From CAVVAL01 sp963742725 (GTDB taxonomy: Bacteria > Actinomycetota > Actinomycetes > Mycobacteriales > Cryptosporangiaceae), in assembly GCA_963742725.1 (NCBI GenBank), contig CAVUMX010000001.1, forward strand, positions 2,294,001-2,358,000: DNA of 64,000 nt, written 5' to 3'. The notes beneath the pieces were generated by a model. The model did no database searches. It was not told where the DNA came from and was given only the letters and a program-made list of their open reading frames with translations. This document shows positions 41,019-49,317 of the stretch, in pieces. The position numbers and the translations under genes are program-made. Positions within the stretch are counted from its first letter, which is position 1. Each line of letters starts with the position of its first letter.

Positions 41019-42065
41019 GTGAGGATCACAAGCTCCTTATCCCGGCGCGCCGGACTGATCGTCACGGTGGCCGGGCTCACGGTCGGTTCCCTCTACGTCG
41101 CGCCCACGGCGCAGGCGGCGCCGACCGTGACCACGGACCGCGCGGCGGCCACCGCTGCCACCCTGTCCGACAAGCTCGGTTCCAGCACGGCCGGTTCCTA
41201 CCTGGACAAGGCCACCGGCAAGATGGTCGTCACGGTCACCGACAAGGCGGCAGCGGACTCCGTCCGCGCGGCTGGACTGACGCCGAGACTCGTCGCCCGC
41301 AGCGGCGCGCAGCTCGACGCGGCCACGGCCACCCTCGACCGCCTTGCCGCCGTCCCCGGCACGGCATGGGTGATCGACCCGGTCACCAACCAGGTCGATG
41401 TCTCCGTCGACAGCAGCGTGACGGGCGCGAAGCTCGCCACGGTGAAGTCCGTCGTCAAGCAACTCGGCGGCGCCGCACGGATCACCCCGGTCGCCGGCAC
41501 GTTCAGCACCACCGCCAGTGGTGGCGACGCCATCTACGGCAGCGGGTACCGCTGCTCGCTCGGCTTCAACGTCCGCAGCGGCTCCACGTACTACTTCCTC
41601 ACCGCCGGACACTGCGGCGACGTGGCGCCGACGTGGTACTCCAACTCCAGCCAGACGTCCCGGCTGGGCACGACGCAGTCCAGCACGTTCCCGGGTGCCG
41701 ACCGCGCCCTGGTGCGGTACACGACGACCGGCACGCCTCCCGGCACCGTCGGTTCGCAGGACATCACCTCGTCGCGGAACGCCGTCGTCGGTGAGAGCGT
41801 CCGTCGCCGCGGTAGCACCACGGGTATCCGCAGCGGCTCCGTCACCGGCCTGAACGCCACGGTGAACTACGCCGAGGGCCAGGTGCGCGGGCTGATCCGC
41901 ACGAACGTCTGCGCGCAGGGCGGCGACAGCGGCGGCTCGCTGTACGCCGGTTCGGCGGCGCTCGGTCTGACGTCCGGCGGCAGCGGCAACTGCACGACGG
42001 GCGGCACGACGTTCTTCGAGCCCGTCACCCGTGCGCTGAGCGCCTACGGCGTGAGCGTGTACTGA
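41019..42065 (+). CDS. Secreted alpha-lytic/streptogrisin-type serine protease (S1E) with propeptide
   Basis: A 348-residue preproprotease from GTG 41019, with GGAGG five bases upstream. Residues 1-34 are a Sec signal (RRAGLIVTVAGLTVGS, then APTAQAA). A propeptide of about 130 residues follows. The mature enzyme begins near GGDAIYGSGYRCSLGF. The catalytic residues are His in LTAGHCGD, Asp in GADRALVRY and Ser in GGDSGGS. Cysteine pairs match streptogrisins. It likely degrades extracellular protein. The stop codon lies in a tandem repeat. Confidence 0.92.
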   Translation: MRITSSLSRRAGLIVTVAGLTVGSLYVAPTAQAAPTVTTDRAAATAATLSDKLGSSTAGSYLDKATGKMVVTVTDKAAADSVRAAGLTPRLVARSGAQLDAATATLDRLAAVPGTAWVIDPVTNQVDVSVDSSVTGAKLATVKSVVKQLGGAARITPVAGTFSTTASGGDAIYGSGYRCSLGFNVRSGSTYYFLTAGHCGDVAPTWYSNSSQTSRLGTTQSSTFPGADRALVRYTTTGTPPGTVGSQDITSSRNAVVGESVRRRGSTTGIRSGSVTGLNATVNYAEGQVRGLIRTNVCAQGGDSGGSLYAGSAALGLTSGGSGNCTTGGTTFFEPVTRALSAYGVSVY

Positions 42066-42105
42066 TCCACCAGCGGTACTGATCCACCAGCGGTACTGAT
42101 CCACC
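42061..42105 (+). repeat. 17-bp tandem repeat spanning a stop codon
   Basis: Two perfect copies of ACTGATCCACCAGCGGT (42061-42077 and 42078-42094) and a partial third (to 42105). The streptogrisin stop TGA is inside the first copy. Because 17 is not a multiple of three, each copy supplies a TGA in a different frame. Confidence 0.9.
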
Positions 42106-42147
42106 CGGCGGCCGGGTCGCGCCCATCGGCCCGGCCGCCCCTAACGC

Positions 42148-42618
42148 CTATGCCCGGACGGACGTCCACGCCTCGTCGACGGCGGCGGCCAGCTCGTCCA
42201 GCTTCCGGCCGTCGATCGTGCTGACCGACACGAGCAGGTTGTCCTGGGACCGCCAGCACGTCGCCGTCTGCCCGGACTGCTGCTTGCAGAGGCTGTTCCC
42301 GGTCTTGTCGCCGCCGATCGTCGTCTCGTACGCGGCCTTGACCAGCGACACGGCAGCGGGCGCACCGGCGTACGCCTGCAACGTCAGGACCGGGATGTCG
42401 TTGCGACCGTAGGCGGCGATGACCGTCGATATGCCCGGAGGCTGGTCCTGCACCGTCGGATCGGCGCCCTGGATGTTCGGCAGCAGCGGCACGCCGTCGA
42501 TCGAACCAGGCTTCTGCAACGAGATCTCGGCGGCGCCGGAGACCTGCTCCAGCCCCGAGTCGACGAGCGAACATCCGGACAGCATCGCGAGCACGGCCAC
42601 GCCGAGTACGGGTCTCAT
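42148..42618 (-). CDS. Lipoprotein, unknown function
   Basis: Encodes 156 residues from an ATG that overlaps the GH15 stop (ATGA). Lipobox LSGC puts the lipid on Cys16. The mature part has two cysteines (NSLCKQQ and ATCWRSQDN) and a C-terminal amphipathic helix (LDELAAAVDEAWTSV). No domain was recognised. Co-translation with the GH15 enzyme may be incidental or may link it to trehalose use. Confidence 0.75.
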   Translation of the reverse strand: MRPVLGVAVLAMLSGCSLVDSGLEQVSGAAEISLQKPGSIDGVPLLPNIQGADPTVQDQPPGISTVIAAYGRNDIPVLTLQAYAGAPAAVSLVKAAYETTIGGDKTGNSLCKQQSGQTATCWRSQDNLLVSVSTIDGRKLDELAAAVDEAWTSVRA

Positions 42619-44516
42619 GTCTTCAAGTGTGCCGACCGTTCGGCGCGGATCACGGACAGCACGGCGTTGATGAGCGCCAGGTGGGTGAATCCCTGCGGGA
42701 AGTTGCCGAGGTGGCGGCCGGTGGTGGCGTCGAGCTCCTCGGCGTACAGCCCGAGCGGGCTGGCGAGCTTGAGCAGCTTCTCGCACAGGGCCCGTGCGCG
42801 GTGGTACTCGCCGATCGCGCACAGCGCCGACACCAGCGTGAACGAGCAGATCGTGAACGTGCCCTCCTCGCCGGACAGCCCGTCGTCGGTCTCCTCGACC
42901 TTGTACCGCAGGACGAGGTCGTCGACGCTCAGCTCGTCGGCGATCGCGAGGACGGTCGCCCGTACCCGGGGATCGTCGGCCGGCAGGAAGCCCAGCAACG
43001 GGATGACCAGCAGCGAGGCGTCCAACGCGTCGGTCTTGTAGTGCTGGCGGAACACGCCGCGCTCGCTCACGGCGTTGGCGCAGATCTCCGCCTTGATCTC
43101 GTCGGCGGCGGCCTGCCACTTGTCGGCGAGGGCATCGTCCTCCTCCCGGATGCGGGCCAGCTTCGCCCCGGTGTGCACGGCGAGCCAGCACATCACCTTG
43201 GACGATGTGAAGTGCTGCGGTTCCCCGCGGACCTCCCAGACCCCCTGGTCGGGCTCGCGCCAGTGCGTCAGCGTGGCCTCGACCTGCTGGCGGACGAGCG
43301 TCCACGCCCGCTCGTCGAGCCGCCCCTGCGACCGCGATCGGACGTGCAGGTAGATGCTCGCGACGACCGATCCCCACAGGTCGTGCTGGCGCTGGTCGAA
43401 CGCGCCGTTGCCGGTCCGGACCGGGCGCGCCCCGCCGTACCCGTACAGGTGGTCGAGGGTCTTCTCACTGAGGTCCCGCTCGCCGTCGACCCCGTACATG
43501 ATCTGGAGATCGTCGCCGTCGCGCTCGGCGATGTCGGCGATGAACCAGTAGAAGTCGTTCGCCTCCCAGTCGAAGCCGAGCGAGTAGAGCGCGTTGAGGA
43601 CGAGCATCGAGTCGCGGAACCAGCTGTAGCGGTAGTCCCAGTTGCGCTCGCCGCCGGGCGTCTCGGGCAGCGAGGTGGTCGCGGCGGCGATCACGGCGCC
43701 GCTCGGCGCGAACGTCAGTCCCTTGAGCGTGAGGGCGCTGCGTTGGAGGTAGGTGCTCCACGGGTGGTCAGGGAACCGGCCGCGAGCGAGCCAGTGCTGC
43801 CAGTGGTGCGCCGTCCAGACGAGCCGGTCGTACGCGTCCTCGTACGTCTTCGGCGCCTCGTGTTCCGTCCAGGAGAGCGCGCAGAACTGGGTCTCGCCGG
43901 CCCGGAGGAGGGTGCGCGCCATGGCCCGGCCGCCCTCGAACCCGAGCCGGAGGTCGGTGGTGAGGCGCAGTTCGAGGTCGCAGTCCTCGGCGCGGGCGAT
44001 GCCCTCGTGGTAGCCGCCCTCGCCGTAGGACCACCGGACCGGCTTGCGCCCGTAGTCCATCACCGGGTCGCAGTCGACGGCGACCTGGACCTCGCCGTTC
44101 ACGCACCGGATCATCCGCAGCAGGACGTGCTCGGCGTCGTAGTCGGTGGGCACGCGGCGGTGCGACCGGGACAGGTCGCGCGGGTGGTGCCAGGGCCCCA
44201 TCAGCAGGACGTCCCGGACCACCAGCCATCCCGTCGGCGTGCCCCAGCTCGTCTCCAGCACCATCGTCCCGGGCAGGTAGCGCCGGTCGACCGGGACGTT
44301 GAACCCGGCCGGACCGACGCGGAAACTGCCCGCGTCCCGGTCCAACATCGCACCGAAAACGCTGGGGGAGTCGAGCCTCGGGAGGCACAGCCACTCGACC
44401 GCCCCGGTGGGGGCGACGAGGGCTGAGACCTCACAGTCCGACAGGAACCCGTAACTGTCGATCGGCGGGAAGGCCGAGGCGAGGTTACGGGGACCGAAAT
44501 CTTCGACAGCCGTCAC
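42615..44516 (-). CDS. GH15-family trehalase/glucoamylase
   Basis: Encodes 633 residues, cytoplasmic (no signal). The N-terminal beta domain begins IDSYGFLSDCEVSALV and contains GAVEWLCLPRLDSPSVFG. The (alpha/alpha)6 barrel includes GGERNWDYRYSWFRDSMLVL, then FDWEANDFYWFIADIA and the C-terminal GNFPQGFTHLALINAVL. Actinobacterial GH15 proteins of this type include the mycobacterial trehalase, so hydrolysis of trehalose to glucose is the leading guess; glucoamylase or isomaltase activity cannot be excluded. It is followed by a coupled lipoprotein. Confidence 0.88.
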   Translation of the reverse strand: MTAVEDFGPRNLASAFPPIDSYGFLSDCEVSALVAPTGAVEWLCLPRLDSPSVFGAMLDRDAGSFRVGPAGFNVPVDRRYLPGTMVLETSWGTPTGWLVVRDVLLMGPWHHPRDLSRSHRRVPTDYDAEHVLLRMIRCVNGEVQVAVDCDPVMDYGRKPVRWSYGEGGYHEGIARAEDCDLELRLTTDLRLGFEGGRAMARTLLRAGETQFCALSWTEHEAPKTYEDAYDRLVWTAHHWQHWLARGRFPDHPWSTYLQRSALTLKGLTFAPSGAVIAAATTSLPETPGGERNWDYRYSWFRDSMLVLNALYSLGFDWEANDFYWFIADIAERDGDDLQIMYGVDGERDLSEKTLDHLYGYGGARPVRTGNGAFDQRQHDLWGSVVASIYLHVRSRSQGRLDERAWTLVRQQVEATLTHWREPDQGVWEVRGEPQHFTSSKVMCWLAVHTGAKLARIREEDDALADKWQAAADEIKAEICANAVSERGVFRQHYKTDALDASLLVIPLLGFLPADDPRVRATVLAIADELSVDDLVLRYKVEETDDGLSGEEGTFTICSFTLVSALCAIGEYHRARALCEKLLKLASPLGLYAEELDATTGRHLGNFPQGFTHLALINAVLSVIRAERSAHLKT

Positions 44517-44532
44517 ATGACAAACGATAGGC

Positions 44533-46563
44533 CTACTTCTGGAACGACACGTCGCCCACCGTGATGTCCCCGCTGCTGCCGAGCGTCACGAGCGACACGT
44601 CCTGGACGTTGGTCAGGTCGACCCCGGCGAACGAGGACAGCGCGACCGGAACCGTCGCGACCAGGGCGTGAGGCACGCTCGATCCGTAGGGATCGCCACC
44701 GCCCGGCTTGGTGAACACCGGGGTGTCGAGCGCGTGTCCGGCGAGCCGGATCGTGCTCTCCTTGCCGGCGGTGTCCCGCAGCCGGAGCCCGACCGCCGGT
44801 GTCGTCGCCGACAGCGCCCACACGTCTTTGGACATCCGGATGCTGACCGTCCGGTAACCGGAGACGTTGCGGTACTGGGCCGGGATCGCGTTCTCCCATG
44901 CCGGTCCGGACTTCGACCACACGAGGTGCGTCTGGGCCAGGCCCGGTACCTGAGGCGCGAAGTACGACCGGGTCAGGTGCGGTTCCGTGCCACGACCGCG
45001 CGGCGCGATGCAGATGTTCTCGTACCGGCCGGTGCCACCGCACCGCAGCGCGGCGTCGAACCCGGTCGCCTGGACGGTGCCGCCGAGTGCGTTCGTCGCG
45101 TCGGCCCGGTTGTCGTTGAGGATCAGCCGCTCGCCGGTGGGCGGGCTCCAGGACGCGACCGTCCGGGTGGGCGCGGCTGAGGGCGGGGTGGCGGTGTTGC
45201 CGTGGAACAGCGCGTCGTAGCCGGTCTGGCCGAGGAGCCGGGACCGGAAGAATCCGGCCATGTACGCGTTGCCGGCCGCGATCTGCTGCTTCGGCGTGAG
45301 CCGTCCGCTGTTGTTGCCGCAGAACTCGTCGTCCGGGTTGTACCAGTCGTCGGAGGCGCCGGACTCCCAGCCGCCGGGCGTCCAGACCGTGTTGAAGAAG
45401 TTGTGGTTCGCGCCGAGGACGCCGAGCAGCGCGTGCGGCACGGTGTCGACGGTGCCGGCCGTGGCGTCGTCGTAGAAGTGGACGCCCTGCAGGTCGGAGA
45501 CGTCGCCGTCGCAGTACGGCACCAGCGTCATGCTGGGGGTACCGCGCAGGTTCATCCGCGTGAAGTCGACGGGCGCGAGCGGCAGCACGGCCTTGATGCC
45601 GTACTTCGATCCCTGGCCGCGGTTCTCGGCCAGCGCCGCCACGACGCCTTCGCCGCCACGGCTGTGGCCCATCAGCCCGACGTTGGTGAGGTCGAGCGCG
45701 CCGCGGAACCGGGTGCCGAACGGCCCCGTCACGTCGGTCGTCGACCACTTCTTCCACAGGTTGAGGTGGTGCAGGACGAGGTACCCGCGGTCGCGGGCGC
45801 CGCCGTCGGAGGTGTTCTCGTCGGTGGCGTTGATCCCGTTCGCGGCGACCGAGATGACGATCATCCCGTGGCTGGCGAGCAGGTCGGCGAGGGGCCGGTA
45901 GCCCTGCTCGCTGGGGATGCGCCGGTAGCCGGCCTTGCACGGCCAGTTGTAGTCCATCATGCCGTCGGCGCGGCCGCAGTAGCTGTGGCGGCCGTGCAGG
46001 AGCACGACGACCGGCCGGGCCCTGGTCGCCACCGGCTCCCGCGGGTACGTGATCTCGCCCGTGACGTCGACCTTCGCGCCGCTCGGCACGCGGAGCGCGG
46101 TGTCGCCGAGCGAGTACTGGCCCCGGCTGAACTGGCGGGTCCCCGCGGCGCCCGGGTCGGGGAGATCGAGCGTCCGCTGCGGCGTCGCCCGGACGGACCT
46201 GTCCGGCGCGGTGGGCCTGGTCGCGTTCCGCTTGGTGTCGCGCCGGGTGGGCACGCCACCGCCGGACCAGGCGACGCGTAACGCCGACGCGGCGCCGACC
46301 GTCCCCTTGTATTCGAGGACGATCGAGCGGCGGTCGGCCGAGACGCGGCCGAAGCCGAGCGGCCGGTCGCCGCTCATCACCAGCGGGGCGGCGTCGCGGA
46401 TCCCGACGGTGCCCGGCATCGGGACGACGATCCGGCTCGTACCGTCGCCGAGGCTGTGCACCGACGGCCCGGACGGCGGGGCAGCGGAGGCCGTACCGGG
46501 TATCGCGAGAACCGCCGCCGAGGCGGCACAGAGGGCGACCATCCGTCGCCGTAAAGAAGTCAT
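44533..46563 (-). CDS. Large secreted alpha/beta-hydrolase
   Basis: Encodes 676 residues. Residues 1-27 are a Sec signal (MVALCAASAAVLAIPGTASAA). A beta-rich region follows, then a hydrolase domain: RPVVVLLHGRHSYCG (oxyanion), GHSRGGEG (nucleophile elbow Ser, about residue 300) and LAPVDFTRM. Cysteine-containing segments (YCGRADG, NWPCKAG) suggest disulfides. About 200 C-terminal residues form another beta domain (SIRMSKDVWALSATTPAVGL) that may bind carbohydrate. It is probably an extracellular esterase. The GH15 gene lies 16 bp downstream on the same strand. Confidence 0.82.
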   Translation of the reverse strand: MTSLRRRMVALCAASAAVLAIPGTASAAPPSGPSVHSLGDGTSRIVVPMPGTVGIRDAAPLVMSGDRPLGFGRVSADRRSIVLEYKGTVGAASALRVAWSGGGVPTRRDTKRNATRPTAPDRSVRATPQRTLDLPDPGAAGTRQFSRGQYSLGDTALRVPSGAKVDVTGEITYPREPVATRARPVVVLLHGRHSYCGRADGMMDYNWPCKAGYRRIPSEQGYRPLADLLASHGMIVISVAANGINATDENTSDGGARDRGYLVLHHLNLWKKWSTTDVTGPFGTRFRGALDLTNVGLMGHSRGGEGVVAALAENRGQGSKYGIKAVLPLAPVDFTRMNLRGTPSMTLVPYCDGDVSDLQGVHFYDDATAGTVDTVPHALLGVLGANHNFFNTVWTPGGWESGASDDWYNPDDEFCGNNSGRLTPKQQIAAGNAYMAGFFRSRLLGQTGYDALFHGNTATPPSAAPTRTVASWSPPTGERLILNDNRADATNALGGTVQATGFDAALRCGGTGRYENICIAPRGRGTEPHLTRSYFAPQVPGLAQTHLVWSKSGPAWENAIPAQYRNVSGYRTVSIRMSKDVWALSATTPAVGLRLRDTAGKESTIRLAGHALDTPVFTKPGGGDPYGSSVPHALVATVPVALSSFAGVDLTNVQDVSLVTLGSSGDITVGDVSFQK

Positions 46564-46789
46564 GCGTGTACTCCCCCGTGAAAATGAGACGTTTTGGACC
46601 CGCCACGGTATGACCCCGTGTCACGCCGTCCGCTCTGGACCGATCAGTGGCGTAACCGCAGGTGGGGTCGCGCCGCTGTCCGCTGGGCGAAAAGATTTGG
46701 GCCCGATCGAACGGTCCGCGCGGTGGGAGCCGTGTCTAGGGCGTTGCGGGCGCAAGGGGCGCCGGCGAAACCAGACCAGGGGGAAACAC

Positions 46790-48178
46790 ATGACTCGCTC
46801 GGCGCGCACACGCCTGGCGTTCTCGGTCGCGGCGACAGCCGTCGTGGCTGCCGCTACCGGATCGTTCGCGGCCGGCATCGCGGCCTTCGCGCACGACGAC
46901 CACCCGGCGCCGACCCCGCCCGGCGCACCCGCCGACCCGGCCGAGAAGCCCGTGTACCTCGCGGCGGTTCTCAACGGACGCAACGAGATCCCGACGCCGG
47001 GCGGTCCGGCCGTCGGCGACCGTGACGGGCAGGCGGTCCAGGTACTGCGGATCAAGGGCGACCAGGTCGCCTTCTCCCTGTCCTGGAAGGGCGTGGCGGC
47101 ACCGACCGCCGGCCACATCCACCTGGGCGCGCGGGGCGCGAACGGCGCCGTCAAGATCCCGTTCTTCGGCACCGCGCTGCCCGGCACGCTCAACGCCGCG
47201 GTCGGCAAGGTGACGGTCTCCGACAAGGCCCTGCTGGACGACATCAAGGCCAACCCGACCAACTTCTACGCGAACCTGCACACCGCCGAGTTCCCGGGCG
47301 GCGCGGTCCGCGGCCAGCTGCACACCGTGACCAACCCCGTCGACCTGAACAGCGTCCTCAAGACCGGCCCGCTCTCGGCCGTGCTCGACGCCGACCAGGA
47401 GGTCCCGCCGGCCGACGGCAAGGCGTTCGGTGATCCGGAGGGCCAGGCCACCGCGTACGTCCGCGTGCAGAACCAGAAGGTCGACTTCTCGTTCAAGTGG
47501 TCCGGCATCCAGGCGCCGAACAACCTGCACCTGCACGAGGGTCCGGTCGGCACGAACGGCCTGGTCGCGGTGCCCCTCTTCCCCGAGGTCACCGCGCTGC
47601 CCGGCACGTTCACCGGCGTGGCCGGTTCCGTCTCCGGCGTGAAGCCCGAGGTGACCGACCGGCTCGACAAGCGTCCGACCGGCTTCTACGCCAATGTGCA
47701 CACCGCTGAGTTCCCGGGCGGTGCCGTCCGCGGCCAGATGTTCCGGACGGGCTTCGGCAACGCCGGCATCCAGCCGGGCGCCGTGAACGCGTCGGTCGTC
47801 AGCGGCGAGCAGATCTACAAATGCAACCAGCAGCCGGACGGCACCTTCGCCTACACGCAGCACAACGTCCGCGCCACGCTGGCCGGCAAGATCAAGCACT
47901 CGTTCGTCCAGGACGCCGGCTCTCCGCAGTGGATCGCCGAGGACGGCAGCGCCGTGACCGGCAAGCTCATCTCGCGTACCCCGAACGGCGCCGAGAACAT
48001 CGCCGAGCTGGACCTGGCCGCGACGTCCAGCGGCAAGGACAAGGGCCGCTTCGCCAGCACGGTGGAGATCCTGCGGCTGAACACCGTCGGCGGCCTCGCG
48101 CCCACCGGCACGTGTGACCCGGCCAAGAAGCCCATCGCCAAGAGCCCGTATCAGGCGGACTACCTGTTCATCGGGTAA
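46790..48178 (+). CDS. Secreted protein with two CHRD domains and a DUF3455-like domain
   Basis: Encodes 462 residues from ATG 46790. After a Sec signal (LAFSVAATAVVAAATGSFAAG) come two CHRD units at about 52-178 and 190-325. Both end with the same signature, HTAEFPGGAVRGQ. Residues 330-460 look like DUF3455 (GEQIYKCNQQPDGTFAYTQ, then WIAEDGSAVTGKL). CHRD domains were first seen in chordin and occur in many bacterial secreted proteins with unknown ligands. The fusion is unusual. Divergent from the hydrolase gene across 226 bp. Confidence 0.85.
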   Translation: MTRSARTRLAFSVAATAVVAAATGSFAAGIAAFAHDDHPAPTPPGAPADPAEKPVYLAAVLNGRNEIPTPGGPAVGDRDGQAVQVLRIKGDQVAFSLSWKGVAAPTAGHIHLGARGANGAVKIPFFGTALPGTLNAAVGKVTVSDKALLDDIKANPTNFYANLHTAEFPGGAVRGQLHTVTNPVDLNSVLKTGPLSAVLDADQEVPPADGKAFGDPEGQATAYVRVQNQKVDFSFKWSGIQAPNNLHLHEGPVGTNGLVAVPLFPEVTALPGTFTGVAGSVSGVKPEVTDRLDKRPTGFYANVHTAEFPGGAVRGQMFRTGFGNAGIQPGAVNASVVSGEQIYKCNQQPDGTFAYTQHNVRATLAGKIKHSFVQDAGSPQWIAEDGSAVTGKLISRTPNGAENIAELDLAATSSGKDKGRFASTVEILRLNTVGGLAPTGTCDPAKKPIAKSPYQADYLFIG

Positions 48179-48213
48179 CGGGAGCCTGCCGACACAGACA
48201 CAGGGGGACCGGA

Positions 48214-48241
48214 GGGGGCCGCGCGGAGGGGTGCGGCCCCC
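48214..48241 (+). terminator. GC-rich hairpin after the CHRD gene
   Basis: GGGGGCCGC (48214-48222) pairs with GCGGCCCCC (48233-48241) around ten bases, 36 bp after the CHRD stop. It is followed by two copies of CTTCGGCGTGTCC in tandem. Likely a terminator for the CHRD gene. Confidence 0.65.
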
Positions 48242-48423
48242 TTCGGCGTGTCCCCTTCGGCGTGTCCGGGGGGAATCGCCGAGGCCGCGCGTGGGTGGGA
48301 ACCCCGAGGCGGGTTCAGTGCGTTCCCTGATTGCCTGCCACCGGTCGTTGACGGCTAATGGAGGTACGCGCTTCCCCACTCTGTCCTGTGTGGACGTCGT
48401 GCGTACTCACGGGAGGATCCACG

Positions 48424-49317
48424 TTGTCACTACGTGCTGCCACGGTCGGTGCCCTGATTGTCGCGCCGACCCTCGCGTTCGCGGTTCCCGCACATGCCGC
48501 GCCGGCCACCGGCGCCACCGCCGTCGAGGCCCCCACACGGGTGGTCGAGGTGGTCGGCTCACCGAGTGGTTTCACCTCGCCAGCCTCCCGCCGGGCCGGG
48601 ATCACCACGTTCCGGGTCTCGACCACCGATCCGGCCGGCATCCGCCTGGGCCTGTTCCGGCTGAAGCCCGGCGTCCGGCTCGACCGGTACCTCGGTCACC
48701 TCCGGACGGCGCTGACGGGCGATCGCGCCGAGGCGATCGCCGCCGGGCGGAACGTCGCCCGCGAGGCCACGCTGCTCGGCGGCGCGATGGCGGTCCCCGG
48801 CCAGCCGGCGACGCTGACCCAGGTCCTCAGCCCTGGCCGGTACCACCTGATCGACTACGAGGACATCGAGAGCGGCCGTCTCACGGTTCGCCCGCTGACC
48901 GTCACCGAGGGCATCGACCACGACGTGCCCGACCGGCCGGACGCGCTCGTCCGGATGATCGAGACCCCCGACGGCCCGCGCTACGACGCGCCGAGGACGC
49001 TGCGGTCCACCGACTCGCTGCTCGTCAGCAACCTGTCCGGCCAGATCGACGAGGCCGTGTTCATGCCTGTGCGCACCGGGACGACCAGCGCGGACGTCCA
49101 GGCGTTCTTCGACGCCCGTGACGCCGGCGAGTGGCCGCCCGACAGCCCGTTCGTCGGCGCGCCGAGGGGTATGCCGGTGCTGTCGTCCGGACGGTCGGCC
49201 GTCCTGCGGCCGGGGCTGCCGCCCGGCGAGTACGCGGTGGTCAGCTGGGTCATGGACCTGGAGTCCGGCGCCGGCAGGGGCGCGCAGGGCATGCACACCC
49301 TGGTCACCGTCACCTGA
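48424..49317 (+). CDS. Secreted protein, unknown function
   Basis: Encodes 297 residues from TTG 48424, chosen because GGGAGG lies seven bases upstream and a Sec signal starts directly (LRAATVGALIVAPTLAFAV, then PAHAAPA). The mature protein seems to be two similar beta-rich halves, each ending in a GxYHLIDYED or GEYAVVSWVMD strand and containing FRLKPGVRLD or FMPVRTGTTS. It may therefore be a duplicated cupredoxin- or copper-chaperone-like fold, though no copper ligands are obvious. It overlaps the convergent MFS stop by eight bases. Confidence 0.72.
   Translation: MSLRAATVGALIVAPTLAFAVPAHAAPATGATAVEAPTRVVEVVGSPSGFTSPASRRAGITTFRVSTTDPAGIRLGLFRLKPGVRLDRYLGHLRTALTGDRAEAIAAGRNVAREATLLGGAMAVPGQPATLTQVLSPGRYHLIDYEDIESGRLTVRPLTVTEGIDHDVPDRPDALVRMIETPDGPRYDAPRTLRSTDSLLVSNLSGQIDEAVFMPVRTGTTSADVQAFFDARDAGEWPPDSPFVGAPRGMPVLSSGRSAVLRPGLPPGEYAVVSWVMDLESGAGRGAQGMHTLVTVT

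Noticed and set aside
42061..42105. Possible CRISPR-like repeats
   Set aside because: The units are directly adjacent with no spacers; it is a simple tandem repeat.
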